Shown: positions 1 to 7,780, counted from the first letter of the stretch. The stretch is 64,000 nucleotides of DNA from Streptomyces sp. NBC_01237 (GCF_035917275.1 NZ_CP108508.1:8167338-8231337); one strand, 5' to 3'. Notes: a model not told the origin generated them from the letters alone. A program made the numbers and translations.

Positions 1-1
1 G

Positions 2-55
2 GACTTCTACCAGCTCGCCCTAGAGCTCGGTGCTGGGAAGAAGGAACGCCGCTGA
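2..55 (+). CDS. parA: C-terminal end of ParA-like partition ATPase (partial)
   Basis: Only the last 17 codons are in the window (ending ...LALELGAGKKERR). The stop codon overlaps the ATG of the ParB gene by one base (TGATG), the usual arrangement of parA-parB operons. The ParA identity is inferred from the downstream gene and the coupling, because no ATPase motif is visible. Confidence 0.6.
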   Translation, partial: DFYQLALELGAGKKERR

Positions 56-1200
56 TGGCCGCGAAGAAGCCCTGGACCGATTTGCTCGACGGACCCGGAA
101 AGACCGGGAAGAAAGGTGCGGTCGCAGCCGAAGAGCCGGCCCAGCCCGTCAGCCCGCCTACGACCGTGTACATGCACACAGTCGTAGGGAGCCCGGACAA
201 CCCGCGCACCGAACTCGACTACAGCGACGACGACGCTGATTTTCGCGAGCTGAAGAGCTCCATGAAATCCGTTGGCCAACTGCAGCCAGCAGTCGCGATG
301 TCGAGCGAGGCGTTTCAGCGAGCCAAACCGGAGCATGCCGACGCAGTGAAGGACGCCGACTGGGTCATCGTCCTCGGTAACCGACGTCTTCACGCCGCCC
401 GCCAGCTCGGCTGGACCAAACTTGAGATCCGGGTCCGAGACCGCCTTGGCGATGAAGGCGACGACAAGGTCGACGAAGCCGTCATCATCGAGAACATCCA
501 CCGCAAGAACATTCCGCCCTACAAGGAAGCGGAGTTCCTACAGCGGATGGTGGATCGACACGGGTCTCAGGAGAAGGTCGCCGAACGCATCGGCAAGTCA
601 CAGATGTACGTCTCCAACCGCCTGGCGCTGCTCAACCTGGCCCCGGAGCTCAGAGACGTGGTCGACACCAAGCAGATCAAGGTGAAGACAGCCGAGCAGA
701 TCGCCAAGATCAAGGATCCAGAACAGCAGAAGGCCAAGGTCGCAGAGGAACTGCATAGAGCCTCTCAGCCGAAGGAACGAAAGCCTCGGGGGCCGAAGTC
801 AGGCGCGGCCACTGCCTTGGTTCAAAACCCGGTTTTGAACCAAGGGGCACCCGAGCCAGTCGAGACCCTGACCGCACCTACGTCCTCCAGCCAGAACCAA
901 GGACCGCTGACACGCAGCCCTGTGCCCGAGCCACGTCCCGGAACCGATGAGCCTCAACCTGCAGCTGGAGAGACGTCGTCCCTTGCGGTGCCGTGGGACA
1001 ACGGAGCCAGCCTCATGGACCTAGCCTTCGCCCGACTGGACGACCGGCAGCGAAGCTTCTTCATTCAGCGCTACTTCCAGCGAAGCCAAGGCGTGGAACA
1101 AGTAGCAGCAGACATGAAGGGGCAGCTTCGACCTGAGGACTGCTCTACCTTGGCTGCGATCCTGCAACGGGTCTCCAACCTCATGACCATGGACACGTAG
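55..1200 (+). CDS. parB: ParB/RepB/Spo0J-type partition protein
   Basis: 381-residue DNA-binding partition protein that should load on centromere sites and work with the upstream ParA to segregate the replicon. Residues about 38-155 form the ParB N-terminal (CTP-binding) domain, with GNRRLHAAR at 108-116 corresponding to the family GERRxRA box, followed by IENIHRKNIPPYKEA. A helix-turn-helix follows (KSQMYVSNRLALL, about residues 175-195). Residues 240-310 are a Pro/Gln-rich linker, and the last 65 residues are a probable dimerisation domain. The start is chosen because it overlaps the parA stop. The linker is encoded over a 31-bp palindrome that could be a centromere. Plasmid-type parAB is favoured over chromosomal because the neighbours are transfer and relic genes. 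Confidence 0.9.
   Translation: MAAKKPWTDLLDGPGKTGKKGAVAAEEPAQPVSPPTTVYMHTVVGSPDNPRTELDYSDDDADFRELKSSMKSVGQLQPAVAMSSEAFQRAKPEHADAVKDADWVIVLGNRRLHAARQLGWTKLEIRVRDRLGDEGDDKVDEAVIIENIHRKNIPPYKEAEFLQRMVDRHGSQEKVAERIGKSQMYVSNRLALLNLAPELRDVVDTKQIKVKTAEQIAKIKDPEQQKAKVAEELHRASQPKERKPRGPKSGAATALVQNPVLNQGAPEPVETLTAPTSSSQNQGPLTRSPVPEPRPGTDEPQPAAGETSSLAVPWDNGASLMDLAFARLDDRQRSFFIQRYFQRSQGVEQVAADMKGQLRPEDCSTLAAILQRVSNLMTMDT
815..845. repeat. 31-bp palindrome inside parB
   Basis: Perfect inverted repeat with 15-bp arms (CCTTGGTTCAAAACC and its complement) around one central base. It lies in the codons for the low-complexity linker of ParB, so it is under little protein constraint. A centromere (parS-like) or autoregulatory ParB site is plausible. 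Confidence 0.7.
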
Positions 1201-1258
1201 GCTCACGAACACACGCTCCGCTCCTCAATACTCAAGGGGGGCGGAGCCTTGTCGTTGC

Positions 1259-1423
1259 GCCCTGTTGGGGCTCGTACCCGACCAGGTAGCGGAGATCAGC
1301 GCGGACACCGCCATCGACCGCGGAACCTGGCGCCACCCGCTCCGCTTCGTCCGGCTGCGCCTGGACGTCACCGCAGTCGCTGTGCCGCCCTTCGGGGAAG
1401 GCGCGGCGCCAGCTGCTGGATGA
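1259..1423 (+). pseudogene. C-terminal remnant of an ATP-dependent DNA ligase-like gene
   Basis: An open 54-codon stretch with no start reads ...VAEISADTAIDRG, WRHPLRFVRLRLD and VPPF. This resembles the conserved C-terminal segment of actinobacterial ATP-dependent DNA ligases (DRxxWRHPxRFxRxRxDLTP...VPPF). Everything upstream of the tail is missing and it abuts the end of parB, so it is a relic. It occupies most of the gap between parB and the next fragment. Confidence 0.6.
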
Positions 1424-1515
1424 ATGCATCCAGGGCAGCCGTCCGTCGCCCAGGGCCGGGATGGCAGAGGTGCGGTCACTCGCATCCGATATTCGAACAT
1501 TAGTACTATCTAGCG

Positions 1516-1770
1516 GTGGCCCAGTACGACTTCCCCCAGGACCTTCGCGACGCTCAGCCCGCTCTTCTCCAGACTCGTGCGGAGTGTGAGGAGTACGCCC
1601 GCACCTTGCCGTGGTCGGCCGAGCCGATGCCCGGGTGGGAGGTGGAGAAACAGCTCCACAGCAGCCACCGTCCCGCCAAGCAGGACAGCCCCGGCTACAC
1701 CGAGGAACAGGCGGAGCGGCTCGCCGACACTCCTGGCGCGCACTACCTCGCGCGGCCGCGAGTTGGACAC
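1516..1770 (+). pseudogene. Truncated Streptomyces conserved hypothetical protein
   Basis: The GTG-started reading frame (MAQYDFPQDLRDAQ..., LPWSAEPMPGW) resembles the N-terminus of a small conserved Streptomyces protein of unknown function. After about 80 residues the frame stops looking like protein and runs antisense through the gene at 1819-2160. The 3' part therefore appears to have been lost at a junction near 1750-1800. Confidence 0.5.
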
Positions 1771-1818
1771 ACGTTGCTCTTTACCGGCTCGGACCGGTCA
1801 CGGTGGTCATCGGGACGA

Positions 1819-2160
1819 TCAGCGAACCAGTCGGCGACCCGTGCTCGCGAGGTGGCCGTCGGCCAGGGGCCGGTCCAGGATGCTGTGGGTCCCGATCCGG
1901 TGCCACACGATGTGGGGGAGTCCGGCGGCCTTCTCCCCGCCGTACGTCCACGTCGCGCGCCCGTCCGGCGCCCAGGTCAGCTCGTAGACACCAGGGGCGC
2001 GGCGCACGCCTTTGATCCGTAGGCCGGGGCGGAACTGGCGGCCGGTGCGCAGGTCCGGCACGAAGGCGTCCAGCACTACGCGGCGGAAGCGGTGGCGCTG
2101 GGCGGGGGTGAGGTGGTGGAGGTCGGTGGTGAAGCGGGGGCAGGTCTCGAAGGTGGGCAC
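1819..2160 (-). CDS. Conserved hypothetical protein, 113 residues
   Basis: Compact basic protein (MPTFETCPRFTTDLHHLTPAQ..., VYELTWAPDGRATW..., PHIVWHRIGTH). The pattern of a short N-terminal helix followed by alternating hydrophobic strands, with a final WHRIGTHxI segment, resembles the RelE/ParE toxin fold (inference). No antitoxin gene is adjacent. The 3' end faces a truncated gene, so this may be a survivor of a degraded region. Function unknown. Confidence 0.65.
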   Translation of the reverse strand: MPTFETCPRFTTDLHHLTPAQRHRFRRVVLDAFVPDLRTGRQFRPGLRIKGVRRAPGVYELTWAPDGRATWTYGGEKAAGLPHIVWHRIGTHSILDRPLADGHLASTGRRLVR

Positions 2161-2359
2161 GGTGGACTCCTTCGGGGCAGCACGACGAAGCCCCCGGCGG
2201 TTGCCAGGGGCTGTGTAGGCGGGGCTCGTTGTTGGGGTGTTCGTTCCGTGGTGCCGGATGGCGCCGAGTGGTGCTCAGTGGTGCTTGTTGGTGTTGCTCG
2301 GGCCCGTGGTGTGAGGGCTGCCGGAGAGCGATGACATTCGCGTCCGGCCCGGGGCCGCT

Positions 2360-2414
2360 TCCCGCCTGACGGGAACCGGTGAAGAAAGTCCGGCCGCGCT
2401 CCCGCCTGGCGGGA
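2360..2414. repeat. Twin inverted repeats upstream of the relaxase
   Basis: Two near-identical 15-bp hairpins, TCCCGCCTGACGGGA (2360-2374) and TCCCGCCTGGCGGGA (2400-2414), lie 40 bp apart, about four helical turns, ending 54 bp before the relaxase ATG. They are the main content of the 300-bp gap after 2160. Candidate operator or part of oriT. Confidence 0.6.
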
Positions 2415-2467
2415 CGTACGACTGATCGGCCTTTTCTTGCAGGTCAGAGCCGTGTGACGTGGTCTCC

Positions 2468-4429
2468 ATGACAGTGGATATCAGTGTTGTTCGGGACGGT
2501 CAGATGCACCGCTACTACCTGCGCGAGACCGTCGTCGGCGACGGCCACCGCCCGGCCCGCACGCCGCTGCGCGCCGCCCAGGAGCAGGCCGGGGTCCCGG
2601 CCGGGCGATGGATGGGCCGCGGCCTGGCCGCGCTCGGACTCGCACCGGGTGAGGAAGTCACCGAGAGCCAGTTGCGGAACCTCTTCGGCGAGCGGGGCCG
2701 CCACCCGTACGCGGACCGCATCGAGGCCGACCTGCTCGCCGAGGGCGCCTCCCCGAAGAAGGCGTTCAAGGCCGGCGCCCTCGGACGCCAGGTGACGGTC
2801 ACGGGGGTCGACTTCGTGTTCCGGCCGCAGCCGACGATCTACCTCCTGTGGGCGCTGGGGGACGAGGAGACCAGCAGGGTGATCGAGGCCGCACACGAGC
2901 GCGCGATCGTACGGGTGCTGGAGTGGATCGAGGACGAGGTCGCGGTGATCCGGTACGGCAAGGACGGCATCTACCGGGTCCGGCCGCCCGGCGGTCTGGT
3001 CGCCGCCCGCTTCCGCCACTACGAGGCACGCTCCGGGATGCCCTTGCTCCATGACCATCTGATCCTGTCCGTGAAGGGGCAGCGCCTGGACGGGAAGTGG
3101 GGCTCGATCCACACCACGGCCCTGCACGAGAGCACGGTCGCGGCCTCCGCGCTCTACAACGAGCTCGTGGCCGCGGAGGTCTGCCAGACGCTGGGGCTGG
3201 CGACCGAGCCGCGCACCGTCACCCCGGGGCGCCGGCCGGTCATGGAGATTGCCGGGGTGCCGCACGAGCTGATCCGCTGGACCTCCCGGCGCAGCGACCA
3301 GATCGCCGCCTGCCTGGCAGAGCTGGAGCACGAGTACGTCACCGCCGTCGACGACGACGGCGAGCCCAAGTTCCTGCCCGTGGTCTCCGAGCGGGCCCGC
3401 GCCAAGCTGAACCAGATCGCCGCCCGCAAGACCCGCCCGCCCAAGCAGAAGACCCGGCCGCTCGCGCAGCTGCGCGCATGGTGGAAGACGAGCGCGATCC
3501 TCACCTCCGGGGTCGCCGCCGACACCATCAACTCCCTCCTCAAGCACGCCCGCGCCGCGGCTGCCGCGATCCGGGCCCGGGTCATGGCCGTGGTCGACGT
3601 CGCCCTGGCGGCCGTCGATGTCGCCGCGACCGTGTTCGTGATGAACAAGGGCGGGCGGTTCCACCGCAGGCACCTGCTCGCCGAAGCCCGACGCCACCTC
3701 GCCCTCGTCCAGCGCGGCCGCCGCCGCGACCCCGGCTTGGACGACCGGATCGTGGCCGCCGCCATCTCCACCTACTGCCTGGACATCAGCGAACCGAAGA
3801 CCGTACGCGGCCTGGAGGCCGGCTACCGCCTCTACACCGCCCGCTGGGCCCTGTCCGACCTCACCGGCCGACGCCGCCCACCCACCCCCGTCCCCGACCC
3901 GGACGGGCAACCCCCGGCCGATCCCGGCGAGCCGGCCGCACCCCAGCCCTCGGGCCAGGACGCGGGGGAGTGGGAGATACCCCGCATCCCGCTCCAGTAC
4001 GACCGCGCCGTCCTCGCCGGCGCGGTGGTGCGGGAGAAGCTGCGCACCGCCGTCGTGCGGGGCCGGGGGTACGACGTCGTCGCGCATCAGCAGGCGGCGA
4101 TGCCCGAGCTGCTGCTCGGGCATCGGGACGCCGCTCCCGGGGACGACGATCAGGAGCCGGAGGCCGGGGGTCAGGAGGCGGTCGACTTCACGGAGCTGCG
4201 GGCCCTGAAGGCGTCCCGCACGGACGTGGAGGCCCTGGACTTCACCGCCGAGCAACTGCGCCGCGCGACGGAGGTCTTCACGAAGGCCGGCGACGAAGCC
4301 GCCGCCAGGACGAGGAAGTCCACCGGCCCCCAGGACGCTCGCGCACCGCGCCCGGTGCGCGAGGACGACCAGCGGGCGCACCGCCCCCAGCAGCCGGACC
4401 CGCATCGTGGGCCGGAAGCCGGCCGCTGA
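2468..4429 (+). CDS. MobF (TrwC/TraI)-type relaxase, helicase domain absent
   Basis: 653-residue protein expected to nick oriT and remain covalently bound to the transferred strand. Tandem tyrosines lie at residues 16-17 (MHRYYLRE), as in MobF enzymes. The conserved LGRQVTVTGVDFVF...LWALGDEE block is followed by the histidine motif FRHYEARSGMPLLHDH (about 181-196), which would ligate the metal. The region after about 300 is helical and the last 150 residues are Pro/Glu-rich. Family members usually continue into a RecD-like helicase and exceed 1000 residues; here no helicase motif is seen and none follows. The ATG at 2468 is preferred over the in-frame GTG at 2459. Coupled helicase activity would have to come from elsewhere, or transfer may not work. 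Confidence 0.8.
   Translation: MTVDISVVRDGQMHRYYLRETVVGDGHRPARTPLRAAQEQAGVPAGRWMGRGLAALGLAPGEEVTESQLRNLFGERGRHPYADRIEADLLAEGASPKKAFKAGALGRQVTVTGVDFVFRPQPTIYLLWALGDEETSRVIEAAHERAIVRVLEWIEDEVAVIRYGKDGIYRVRPPGGLVAARFRHYEARSGMPLLHDHLILSVKGQRLDGKWGSIHTTALHESTVAASALYNELVAAEVCQTLGLATEPRTVTPGRRPVMEIAGVPHELIRWTSRRSDQIAACLAELEHEYVTAVDDDGEPKFLPVVSERARAKLNQIAARKTRPPKQKTRPLAQLRAWWKTSAILTSGVAADTINSLLKHARAAAAAIRARVMAVVDVALAAVDVAATVFVMNKGGRFHRRHLLAEARRHLALVQRGRRRDPGLDDRIVAAAISTYCLDISEPKTVRGLEAGYRLYTARWALSDLTGRRRPPTPVPDPDGQPPADPGEPAAPQPSGQDAGEWEIPRIPLQYDRAVLAGAVVREKLRTAVVRGRGYDVVAHQQAAMPELLLGHRDAAPGDDDQEPEAGGQEAVDFTELRALKASRTDVEALDFTAEQLRRATEVFTKAGDEAAARTRKSTGPQDARAPRPVREDDQRAHRPQQPDPHRGPEAGR
4410..4424. repeat. 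Short inverted repeat, copy 1
   Basis: GGCCGGAAGCCGGCC at the very end of the relaxase gene. It recurs with its flank (GGGCCGGAAGYCGGCCGCTG) at 5791-5805 just after the next gene. The copies bracket the 4735-5760 gene. Confidence 0.5.
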
Positions 4430-4522
4430 ATGCCAGGTGCGAGGGCATGCCCCATCGGACGCTCTTCGATGGCGGAAGTCAGTCTCTTCAGTCACTCGGA
4501 CGACTGAATGATCAGCTGTGGT

Positions 4523-4547
4523 GGCCCGTCAGTTGTACTGGCGGGCC
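4523..4547. terminator. Hairpin terminator after the relaxase
   Basis: 11-bp stem GGCCCGTCAGT / ACTGGCGGGCC (one G-T wobble) with a TGT loop and no U-tract, as is common in Streptomyces. It is the only clear structure in the 305-bp gap between 4430 and 4734. Confidence 0.6.
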
Positions 4548-4734
4548 GTCCTGGCGGCACACTCCTGAGTGGCCCCCTTTGGTGGGCCTGCATCCGCAGG
4601 GCGCTCTCCGGTCCAGACGCCCCCTGTCTTGCCGCGGATGCGAAGGAGCCAGGCCCCGACCCCGCACCTCACGTAACCCGTTCGCACCTACCTGTGCGGG
4701 CCGGGGCCGGACGGTCCGCAGCTGGGAACCGCTC

Positions 4735-5760
4735 ATGAGTCACGGCGAAATCCTCACCCAGAAGGCCCGCTACCGTGCCCGATGCACTGGCCTCGGGCAC
4801 CAGACCAGTCTTCAGCACCTTCAAGCCGTCCAGGGGCAAGACCCGGTCCCGGCCGCCGCCAGCCGGGACCAGGCATGCCTGGAAGCCGCCGTGTTCGAGC
4901 GGCTGGGTGGCACGGCCGATTACTGCGCCCATCCCGCCGGCGTCGCCCAGGTCCGCCCCGGCGCCGACCACCTGGTCGTGGAGCTCGATCCCAAACTCGG
5001 CCCCAAGCTCTCCCTGCCGGAGCACTCTCTACTGTCGCTCCTGCCCACCCAGTACACCGGGCCTGACGAAGACGAAGGAGACCCGGGAGGCATCGCCGGA
5101 GTCAGGCTCCTCGGGATCGACACGGCCGGCGCCCACCTCGGCCTGGTCGGCACCGATGCCCGCGTCACCCTCACCGGACCGGCCCCCACACAGTGGCGGG
5201 CCATCATCACCGCACGCCGCGCCGCTTGCCGGGACGGCAACCTCGTCCCCCTGTGGGACGCGCCCGCCCTGACCCCGTTCGAGTCCGACTCCCTGGCCGC
5301 AGACCACACCTGGCACGAGGAACGAGCAGATCTCGCGTGGGTCGCCAGCGGCTTGCTGCGCCGCATCGCCCTCTTCCACACCGTGGCCAAGCCGTACTGC
5401 GTCAGGTACTGGCAGCACGGATTGGGCTGGAAGTTCGAGCTGCGCTACGAGCACGACGTCCCGATGGACCATGAGGCGCTCCTTGCGTACCTGACCCACC
5501 CGGTATGGGGAATGCCGCTGAAGGCCAACCGTGAGCACTGCGTGTGCAAGCCGTGCGACTGCGACCGCGGACAAGAGCGCAACTGCTGGTACACCCTCGA
5601 TGCGGGGGGAGGCCGTCACGACGAGATCGGGATCCACTTCCGGCGTGGCCGCCTGGATCGCGACACAGGGAAGGAGTACGGGCGACTGGTGGGAGCAGGC
5701 GCCACCCCCGACTGGCTCGCGCAGGTCCTCCCCTCCCACTACCAGCGTTCAGCTGCATAG
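4735..5760 (+). CDS. Unknown protein with a Cys-rich patch, 341 residues
   Basis: Not recognised. The ATG at 4735 is chosen because coding character starts there (MSHGEILTQKARYRARC...); the open frame upstream is a shadow of the relaxase gene. The C-terminal third contains HCVCKPCDCDRGQERNCW (about residues 264-282), a dense cysteine patch that could bind zinc or an Fe-S cluster, followed by a strand-rich IGIHFRRGRLDRDTG region. No signal peptide or membrane segment. It lies downstream of the relaxase, with a hairpin between, and is bracketed by two copies of a short repeat, so it may be an accessory gene of the transfer region. Confidence 0.65.
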   Translation: MSHGEILTQKARYRARCTGLGHQTSLQHLQAVQGQDPVPAAASRDQACLEAAVFERLGGTADYCAHPAGVAQVRPGADHLVVELDPKLGPKLSLPEHSLLSLLPTQYTGPDEDEGDPGGIAGVRLLGIDTAGAHLGLVGTDARVTLTGPAPTQWRAIITARRAACRDGNLVPLWDAPALTPFESDSLAADHTWHEERADLAWVASGLLRRIALFHTVAKPYCVRYWQHGLGWKFELRYEHDVPMDHEALLAYLTHPVWGMPLKANREHCVCKPCDCDRGQERNCWYTLDAGGGRHDEIGIHFRRGRLDRDTGKEYGRLVGAGATPDWLAQVLPSHYQRSAA

Positions 5761-5790
5761 AACGCACCCCGGCCAGCGGTCTGCACCGCG

Positions 5791-5805
5791 GGCCGGAAGT
5801 CGGCC
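5791..5805. repeat. Short inverted repeat, copy 2
   Basis: GGCCGGAAGTCGGCC, 31 bp after the stop of the preceding gene. It matches the relaxase 3' end at 4410-4424 including flanking bases. Confidence 0.5.
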
Positions 5806-5826
5806 GCTGAGTGCGCCCGGCGTGGT

Positions 5827-6136
5827 CCACTCGATGCTCACCGACGATGCCGTGCACCCACCGGGTGAATGCGCGGCATCGCCTCGGAGTGCACAGCATC
5901 GTGGTGACGATGCCCTGCATCCACCCCCGCGAGCCCGCCGCGTTTTCCCTTGACACGGGCCCGTGTCAAGGGAAAACGCGTGGCACCGGGCGCGCCTGGA
6001 ACACCGCATCGAGTGGGCTCCACCCGGTGGCCTTCAACGGGTGGAGTGGATGACATCGGCGGGGGCGAGTCCTCGCCTTCACCCGGGCCCGTTCCACCGA
6101 GTCCACCCGATGCGCATCACGGCACCAGCGCATCGG
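5827..6136. other. Hairpin cluster in a 380-bp gene-free gap
   Basis: An outer 11-bp inverted repeat, CCACTCGATGC (5827-5837) and GCATCGAGTGG (6006-6016), encloses stem-loops at 5846-5880 (GATGCCG...CGGCATC), 5896-5913 (GCATCGT-GGTG-ACGATGC) and a 42-bp palindrome at 5939-5980. Further stems lie at 6018-6046 (CTCCACCC/GGGTGGAG), 6064-6077 (GGCGAG-TC-CTCGCC) and 6107-6136 (CCGATGCGC/GCGCATCGG). GATGC/GCATC words recur throughout. No ORF is supported here. Such density is seen in replication origins, transfer origins and actinomycete telomeres. Confidence 0.65.
5939..5980. repeat. 42-bp perfect palindrome
   Basis: Perfect symmetry about the 5959/5960 junction (arms CGCGTTTTCCCTTGACACGGG). It contains TTGACA on both strands, so the arms could also carry divergent -35-like elements. 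Confidence 0.8.
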
Positions 6137-6141
6137 CGTGG

Positions 6142-6585
6142 CTACGGGTGCGCGGTCATGGACTGCACGGTGCGGGCCCACTCCAGGTGTTCGCCGCGCA
6201 TGGTCTCCAGGGTGGCGCGGGTGTCTCCGTGGTCGTCGGGGTCAGGGATGACGTTCTCGACGAAGCGGATGATGCTGCGGGCGATGCCCAGCGTGGCCGT
6301 GGTGGGGGAGTCGCGCGTCCAGTCCCGCAGGGCGGACAGCAGGATGCACCCGACCTCGTCCAGGGCGAAGGAGTCCGCGTGCGGCTCCCCGTCGCCCAGG
6401 ACCCCCGTGGCGGGGAAGACGATGTTCTCGGCGAGCCGCAGCAACAGGAAGGCCAGCTCCGCAGTGGCCGGCGTGCGGCTGGAGGCATAGTTCCCGCCGC
6501 CGCCCTGCAGAGCGAGGAGGTAGTCGAAGGCGCGGTCGACTTCCTCCTCGGTGAGCGGGGTACGGGACGGGATCAGGTACGGCAT
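6142..6585 (-). CDS. Hypothetical helical protein, 147 residues
   Basis: Acidic, mostly helical protein (MPYLIPSRTPLTEEEVDRAF..., LAFLLLRLAENIVFPATG..., HLEWARTVQSMTAHP). No signal peptide or known motif. Its promoter side faces the iteron boxes at 6710-6911 and its 3' end abuts the hairpin cluster, so it may belong to the maintenance region. The initiator ATG follows AAGTTGAGGAG (GAGGAG is a good ribosome site). Function unknown. Confidence 0.65.
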   Translation of the reverse strand: MPYLIPSRTPLTEEEVDRAFDYLLALQGGGGNYASSRTPATAELAFLLLRLAENIVFPATGVLGDGEPHADSFALDEVGCILLSALRDWTRDSPTTATLGIARSIIRFVENVIPDPDDHGDTRATLETMRGEHLEWARTVQSMTAHP

Positions 6586-6709
6586 GAGGTCTCCTCAACT
6601 TTCGGTCGCCGCGAGGATCACGACGACTCCCCAGCAGGATTCAGCCGCGGCCCTGTGGACAGAGAGCGCAGATTTCTCCCTGCCCACGGGATCGGGTGAA
6701 TCGGTGTTA

Positions 6710-6911
6710 CTTTGATCGATAGTTGGCGGGTTTGATTTCTAGTTGGCGAGACCGACGCGGTTGATCACTTGAACTGCGGTTTCGCTGCCGGAGCCGCCCG
6801 ATCTGGGTCCCTGACTCGCCAACTACGCGTCAAAGACCTCGCCAACTACGGATCAAAGCGGGCCACTGAGCTGCGGCTGGTGGAGGGCGACTCGCCAACT
6901 ACCGATCAAAG
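6710..6911. repeat. Five 19-bp iteron-like boxes
   Basis: Consensus CGCCAACTAnnGATCAAAG. Three direct copies lie at 6817-6835, 6840-6858 and 6893-6911. Two inverted copies lie at 6710-6728 (a perfect match on the minus strand) and 6730-6748 (degenerate). Spacings of 20, 23 and 53 bp put some copies on the same helical face. Likely binding sites of a replication initiator, partition protein or repressor. They begin 125 bp upstream of the 6142-6585 gene. Confidence 0.85.
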
Positions 6912-7171
6912 TCACAATCGGGTGGAAAGGGTCGAACCGGGCCTCCTTGTCCACCTGCCGAACCCGGCGGCGAGCCGGACCGCCGACCCCTTGTCCAGGT
7001 CCGCCGCCCGGCCCCGCGCGCCGCATTCCTCCTTGACCAGCAGTACGTCATCGACATCCAACAAGCCTGGCCGGGCACGACACATCAGGAACCGGAGCAG
7101 GACCAGGAGCAGACTTTGCCCGAGCAGAAGGCCGGCGGAACCTGGCTCTCTCGCTTCCGCAGGTGACTCCT

Positions 7172-7225
7172 GGGCGAGCCTCCCGTCGGCGAAGCGGGCA
7201 AGCCGTCTGGACGGGAGGCTTGCCC
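7172..7225. repeat. Large imperfect inverted repeat
   Basis: GGGCGAGCCTCCCGTC (7172-7187) pairs with GACGGGAGGCTTGCCC (7210-7225), 15 of 16 positions, around a 22-nt loop. It is terminator-like, but no intact gene ends just before it. Confidence 0.55.
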
Positions 7226-7256
7226 GGAGCGGTGGCAAACAGAAGCGGCAACGGAG

Positions 7257-7325
7257 GTTGCCCTACAACTTGCTCTACAACTTGCCTTTCAAGTTGCCCT
7301 ACAAGTTGCCCTACAAGTTGCCCCC
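7257..7325. repeat. 12-bp tandem repeats (CTACAAGTTGCC)
   Basis: About five and a half copies of a 12-bp unit, CTACAASTTGCC with one TTTC variant. The array lies in the 1.3-kb gene-free stretch 6586-7912 and supports an origin or centromere function for that stretch. Confidence 0.7.
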
Positions 7326-7689
7326 AGAATTTCCGGGCACGCGAGAACCCGCACGTCAGAGCACTAGTCAAGGGGTGGCAATCGCGCTGACTACTTCTAC
7401 TAGAGACCCTGGGAACGGGATATCTGCAGAAGCACGATCTGACAGGGGCCCATCGACCCGAGCGAGAGCAGGCGGTCCCGAGCGGGCGAGGCCGAAAAGC
7501 CAGCCTGGCCCCCGGTGCCGCAGGCCGCGGGCACGCGGGCGGTTGTCCTCGCGGTCACCCGCCGCTGACCCCGGGCAAGCCGCGCGGGCTGCCGGACAAG
7601 CCCCGCCCATGCTTGTCCGCCCGGTTGGGTATGCCCCGCTCCGCTGGCTCCCTGATGGCTGCTCAGCGCCCTTCCGGGGCCGCCTGGGG

Positions 7690-7780
7690 CGCCCGGAGGG
7701 GTTGCACCGGAGGTTGTCTCCACAGGGGGTTGCACGGTTGTTCCGGAGGTTGCACCGGAGGTACTGCCGGAGGTGTGAAC
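7690..7780. repeat. CCGGAGGTTGCAC repeats
   Basis: Four to five imperfect direct copies of GGAGGTTGCAC(CGG), e.g. at 7693, 7708, 7744 and 7756. Different in sequence from the two arrays to the left. No convincing ORF covers them. Confidence 0.6.

Noticed and set aside
2444..4495. 683-codon antisense open frame across the relaxase gene, and the 887-codon plus-strand frame 3097-5760
   Set aside because: High-GC shadow frames: composition is Arg/Pro/Gly-rich without motifs. Only the last 341 codons of the second frame are coding.
6930..7166. Protein-like stretch (FLLDQQYVIDIQQAW) ending at TGA 7164-7166 just before a hairpin
   Set aside because: No ATG, GTG or TTG start in frame after the upstream stop; at most a relic, not supported enough to list.
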